A stretch of 64,000 nucleotides of DNA, from NCBI GenBank assembly GCA_035650075.1, contig DASRII010000168.1, positions 3,731-67,730 on the forward strand, in the 5' to 3' direction. The stretch is from DASSUC01 sp035650075 (GTDB lineage Bacteria > Actinomycetota > Actinomycetes > Mycobacteriales > Micromonosporaceae). This document shows, piece after piece, positions 61,550 through 64,000 of the stretch (its first letter is position 1; every line of letters begins with the position of its first letter). Under the pieces are notes generated by a model, which was given only the letters and a program-made list of their open reading frames with translations, made no database searches and was not told the origin of the DNA. The position numbers and the translations under genes are program-made.

Positions 61550-62053
61550 ATGAGTTCCGGACGCACGCTCGTACTGCTGCGGCATGCCAAGGCCGAACGC
61601 CCCGACGGGCAGCCCGATCTCGACCGGTCTCTCACCGATCGTGGTTACGCCGACGCCGGCGCGGCAGGAGCGTGGCTCGCTACCCAGGGACACGTGCCCG
61701 ACCTGGTGATCTGCTCGCCGGCCAAGCGCACGAGACAGACCTGGCACAGCGTCGCGGTGGCGATGGCCGAGTCGACCCACCCGGTCGTGCGGTACGAGCG
61801 AGCGGTCTACGACGGCACGGCCAGGGATCTGCTCGAGCTGATCCGCCAGGCGGAGGATGGCACCCGGACTCTTCTGCTGATCGGGCACAACCCGAGCGTG
61901 TCGGACCTGTCGGCCCTGCTCGACCCCACCGGGGACGCCGACTCGGACGGGCTGCGTACCGGCGGAGTCGCGGTGCACACGGTCTCCGGCGCGTGGACGG
62001 ACTGCGGGCCACGGCTGGCTCCGCTCGCCGCCACTCATACCGCTCGGGCCTGA
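61550..62053 (+). CDS. SixA-like histidine phosphatase (phosphoglycerate-mutase fold)
   Basis: A 167-residue histidine phosphatase. The catalytic RHAKAE (11-16) at the N-terminus has the RHG-type phospho-acceptor H12, ICSPAKRTRQTW holds the second Arg, and the second His lies in LLIGHNPSVSDL. The short length and K-A-E after RHA place it with SixA, which dephosphorylates histidine phosphotransfer domains in E. coli; actinobacterial substrates are unknown. ATG 61550 follows GAGGG closely. Monocistronic, upstream of the sigma-factor pair. Confidence 0.9.
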   Translation: MSSGRTLVLLRHAKAERPDGQPDLDRSLTDRGYADAGAAGAWLATQGHVPDLVICSPAKRTRQTWHSVAVAMAESTHPVVRYERAVYDGTARDLLELIRQAEDGTRTLLLIGHNPSVSDLSALLDPTGDADSDGLRTGGVAVHTVSGAWTDCGPRLAPLAATHTARA

Positions 62054-62124
62054 CCGCCGTGAAGGGGAACCCGCCCTAGTGGAAAGAACTGGGTGAAGGG
62101 GGCCCCGACGGCGGAGGGAGGCCG

Positions 62125-62697
62125 ATGATCACGACGGTGGCCACGGACGCGGAGATCATCCGAGCGTCCTGGCAGACACCGGACCGGTTCGGTGTGCTGC
62201 ACGACCGGTACCTGCCGATGCTGTACCGCTACGCGTGCCAGCGGGTCGGCCCAACGGCAGCCGAGGACGTGGTGGCGGACACGTTCCTTGCGGCGTTCGC
62301 CCAGCGCGACGGCTACGACGTCACGCGCAGCGACGCGCGGCCGTGGCTGTTCGGCATCCTCACCAAGCGGATCGCGCGGTGGGGCAGGGCCGAGAAGACC
62401 CACTACCGGGCGCACGCGAGAGCGTGGCAGGCGCCGGTGACCGAAGGCGTGGACGAACGGGTCGCGGATCAGGTCAGCGCGCAGGCGATGCGGGGACGGC
62501 TGGCCGCGGCTTTGTGCCGGCTCAGCCGGGCAGATCGCGACGTGCTGCTGCTGATCTCGTGGGGTCAGCTCAGCTACGACGAGGTCGCCCAGGCGCTCGG
62601 CATCCCGGTGGGCACCGTCGCCTCCCGGCTGAACCGCGCCAAACGCAAGGTACGCGAGGCCCTCCGCGAACACGACAGCAGAGGAGAGCTCCGATGA
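62125..62697 (+). CDS. ECF-type RNA polymerase sigma factor
   Basis: A 190-residue sigma-70 family protein with only regions 2 and 4. Region 2 (about 20-90) reads LHDRYLPMLYRYACQRVG, AEDVVADTFLAAFAQRDGYD and ARPWLFGILTKRIARW. Region 4 (about 125-182) reads LSRADRDVLLLISWGQLSYDEVAQALGIPVGTVASRLNRAKRKVREAL. ATG 62125 has GGAGGGAGG. It overlaps the next gene by ATGA (62694-62697), the usual sigma/anti-sigma or sigma/reporter pairing. Confidence 0.93.
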   Translation: MITTVATDAEIIRASWQTPDRFGVLHDRYLPMLYRYACQRVGPTAAEDVVADTFLAAFAQRDGYDVTRSDARPWLFGILTKRIARWGRAEKTHYRAHARAWQAPVTEGVDERVADQVSAQAMRGRLAAALCRLSRADRDVLLLISWGQLSYDEVAQALGIPVGTVASRLNRAKRKVREALREHDSRGELR

Positions 62698-63353
62698 ACG
62701 AGATGAACCAGCTGGCCGAACTGGGCGAAGCGCTCAGCCCGGTCGACGTACCGGAGGACCGGGTGCGGGCCAAGATGGCGGCGGGCAAGATCACACCCGT
62801 AGCCGCGCGGGTGGGCTGGGTACGCCCGGCCCTGGTCGCCGCGGCGGTAACGGCGGTGACGGCCGGTGCCCTCCTGGTGGGCGGCATCGGTGGCACGCCG
62901 GGCGGTGGACTCACCACGTCGACGGACGTGTCGGTAGATGCGCAACCCGCGGCGTTCACGGTGAGCGTCAACGCGGACGGCTCCGTCACCTTCACCGCAC
63001 ACGACGTCGTCGACGCGGTTGCGGCTACCCAGGCATTGAACAACGCCGGTATCACTGGACGCGTCATCAACGACACGCCCGAGTCCCGCGACAGCTGCCC
63101 CACCAAGAACGCGGACATCAAACCCGAAGACCTCTACCCGGACGACCACATGGGCCGCGGATTCCGGGACAGCGACACCGTCACGGTCCGGACGTCGGAC
63201 TACCCACCAGGTGGTGGCCTGCTGCTCGTCGTCCTCGACCACGACGAACTGCGCGCGCGTGGTCGACCGCCGCTGCCGGTCGTGCTGGGCATTCTCGCCT
63301 TCGACGACTCCACCAAGATCCCCACTTGCCTGGACGGCAGGGATCCTGATTGA
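62694..63353 (+). CDS. Single-TM partner of the ECF sigma factor
   Basis: A 219-residue protein: a short cytosolic N-terminus (about 1-45, ELGEALSPVDVPEDRVRAKM), one membrane helix (ALVAAAVTAVTAGALLVGG, about 47-65) and an extracellular domain (about 80-215) with SVNADGSVTFTAHDVVDAVAATQALNNAGI, resembling the CU044_5270-like proteins paired with this sigma type. The cytosolic part lacks the HxxxCxxC zinc motif of ZAS anti-sigma factors. Coupled by ATGA to the sigma gene. Its stop codon lies inside the terminator hairpin at 63350-63402. Confidence 0.83.
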   Translation: MNEMNQLAELGEALSPVDVPEDRVRAKMAAGKITPVAARVGWVRPALVAAAVTAVTAGALLVGGIGGTPGGGLTTSTDVSVDAQPAAFTVSVNADGSVTFTAHDVVDAVAATQALNNAGITGRVINDTPESRDSCPTKNADIKPEDLYPDDHMGRGFRDSDTVTVRTSDYPPGGGLLLVVLDHDELRARGRPPLPVVLGILAFDDSTKIPTCLDGRDPD

Positions 63354-63402
63354 TCAGGGAAGTGGGTGGCTGCGTACGCGGCCACCCCTTGCCCCTGATC
63401 AA
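63350..63402. terminator. Long imperfect hairpin between convergent genes
   Basis: TTGATCAGGG (63350-63359) pairs with CCCTGATCAA (63393-63402), and GGGTGGC (63364-63370) with GCCACCC (63381-63387), closed by a GCGTACGC-containing loop. It overlaps the stop of the sigma partner gene and ends 3 bp before the acyl-CoA dehydrogenase stop. Bidirectional terminator, possibly built from a repeat with TTGATCA/TGATCAA ends. Confidence 0.75.
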
Positions 63403-63405
63403 CCG

Positions 63406-64000
63406 TCAGAACGCCTCCTCCGGCAGGTCCATGGCGTCGAGCGAGGTGCCTTCGATGATCTTCCGGTCGGCGGTCAGCCGAGGAAGGACCTCGTTCGCGA
63501 AGAACCGGGCAGCCGCGATCTTGCCCGCGTAGAACGCCATGTCGGCCGCTGATGGTGAACCGGCCAGCGCGCGCAGCGCGACATCGGCCTGGCGCTGCAG
63601 CAGCCAACCCACCATCAGATCGCCCAGCGCCAGCAACAGCCGCCGCGAGGACAGGCCGATCTGGTACATCGCCCGCGGTTCCTCCGACTGGGACTTCATC
63701 AGCCAGCCCGTCATCACCGCGATCATGCCCTGGACGTCGGCGAGGGCCTTGCCCAGCGCGAGCCGCTCCTCCTTCAACTGCCCGTTGCCGCCGGCGTCGT
63801 CCAGGAACTGCTGGATCTCGCCGGCCACGGTGGTCAGCGCTACCCCGCCGTCCTTCACGATCTTGCGGAAGAACAGGTCGAGGCTCTGGATCGCGGTCGT
63901 ACCCTCGTACAGCGTGTCGATCTTCGAGTCGCGGACGTACTGCTCGATCGGGTAGTCCTGCAGGAACCCGGAGCCGCCGAAGGTCTGCAGCGACTCGTGG
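63406..64000 (-). CDS. Acyl-CoA dehydrogenase, FadE5-like, C-terminal part (5' end outside the window)
   Basis: The last 198 residues of an acyl-CoA dehydrogenase with the extra C-terminal domain found in FadE5-like enzymes. The frame entering from the right edge reads HESLQTFGGSGFLQDYPIEQ and DSKIDTLYEGTTAIQSLDLF, the conserved C-terminal part of the flavin domain. A helical extension (about 150 residues) with GKALADVQGMIAVMTGWLMK and RLTADRKIIEGTSLDAMDLP follows. It oxidises acyl-CoA to enoyl-CoA in beta-oxidation. Converges on the sigma partner gene across a hairpin. Confidence 0.93.
   Translation of the reverse strand, partial: HESLQTFGGSGFLQDYPIEQYVRDSKIDTLYEGTTAIQSLDLFFRKIVKDGGVALTTVAGEIQQFLDDAGGNGQLKEERLALGKALADVQGMIAVMTGWLMKSQSEEPRAMYQIGLSSRRLLLALGDLMVGWLLQRQADVALRALAGSPSAADMAFYAGKIAAARFFANEVLPRLTADRKIIEGTSLDAMDLPEEAF

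Overview
The window is a 64-kb stretch of a very GC-rich actinobacterial chromosome. Codons mostly end in G or C, GTG starts are common, genes are often coupled by ATGA or GTGA overlaps, and many genes look leaderless. A dnaK-grpE-dnaJ-hspR operon with HAIR operators, an AfsR/SARP regulator, actinobacteria-typical small proteins (MT0933-like, DUF1707, DUF2617, DUF4247, DUF6458) and a branched-chain/pyruvate dehydrogenase operon of the Streptomyces/Micromonospora type support this. Gene content and word use suggest a filamentous actinomycete near Micromonosporaceae, which is an inference. I see no rRNA, tRNA, IS element, integrase or CRISPR array.

Layout. 1-4 kb: an AmmeMemoRadiSam cluster (Memo, radical SAM) enclosing a secreted carboxypeptidase-regulatory-repeat protein. 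4-9.7 kb: DedA protein, substrate-binding/VWA protein, class II aldolase, ArsR regulator, pyrE, an SDR and a 4-TM protein. 9.7-14 kb: a translationally coupled membrane aminopropyltransferase (SpeE-like)/DUF350/DUF4247/DUF2617/DUF4178 operon. 14-15.7 kb: small genes and a three-gene VapBC-like operon with a palindromic operator over its promoter, followed by a 61-bp REP-like palindrome. 15.7-26.1 kb: the HspR heat-shock regulon (clpB; dnaK-grpE-dnaJ-hspR), interleaved with a BNR lipoprotein, an SDR, DUF1707 and MT0933-like genes. 26.2-32.2 kb: a dynamin-like GTPase pair, membrane and unknown genes, and a CorA transporter.

32.2-36.9 kb is the most system-like accessory region. A DUF4231 two-TM protein and a TIR-beta-helix fusion form one operon. 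Beside them, an SPFH protein and an NAD-kinase-like protein are divergent from a Nudix-winged-helix (NrtR-type) regulator across a pair of 21-bp operator repeats. All of these point to NAD(P) and the membrane.

37.7-41.3 kb: alpha-ketoacid dehydrogenase E1alpha-E1beta-E2; the E2 linker carries the second copy of the 61-bp palindrome in its reading frame. 41.4-47.3 kb: a small basic protein, a Pro-rich membrane protein, an NHLRC2-like thioredoxin/NHL protein and an AfsR-type regulator. 47.4-57.7 kb: a secreted LamG/DNRLRE protein, a 2140-residue RHS polymorphic toxin and a probable membrane immunity protein. 57.9-64 kb: a small helical protein, the pxpBCA 5-oxoprolinase operon, hemolysin III/PAQR, DUF6458, a SixA-like phosphatase, an ECF sigma factor with a membrane partner, and the 3' end of a FadE5-like acyl-CoA dehydrogenase gene.
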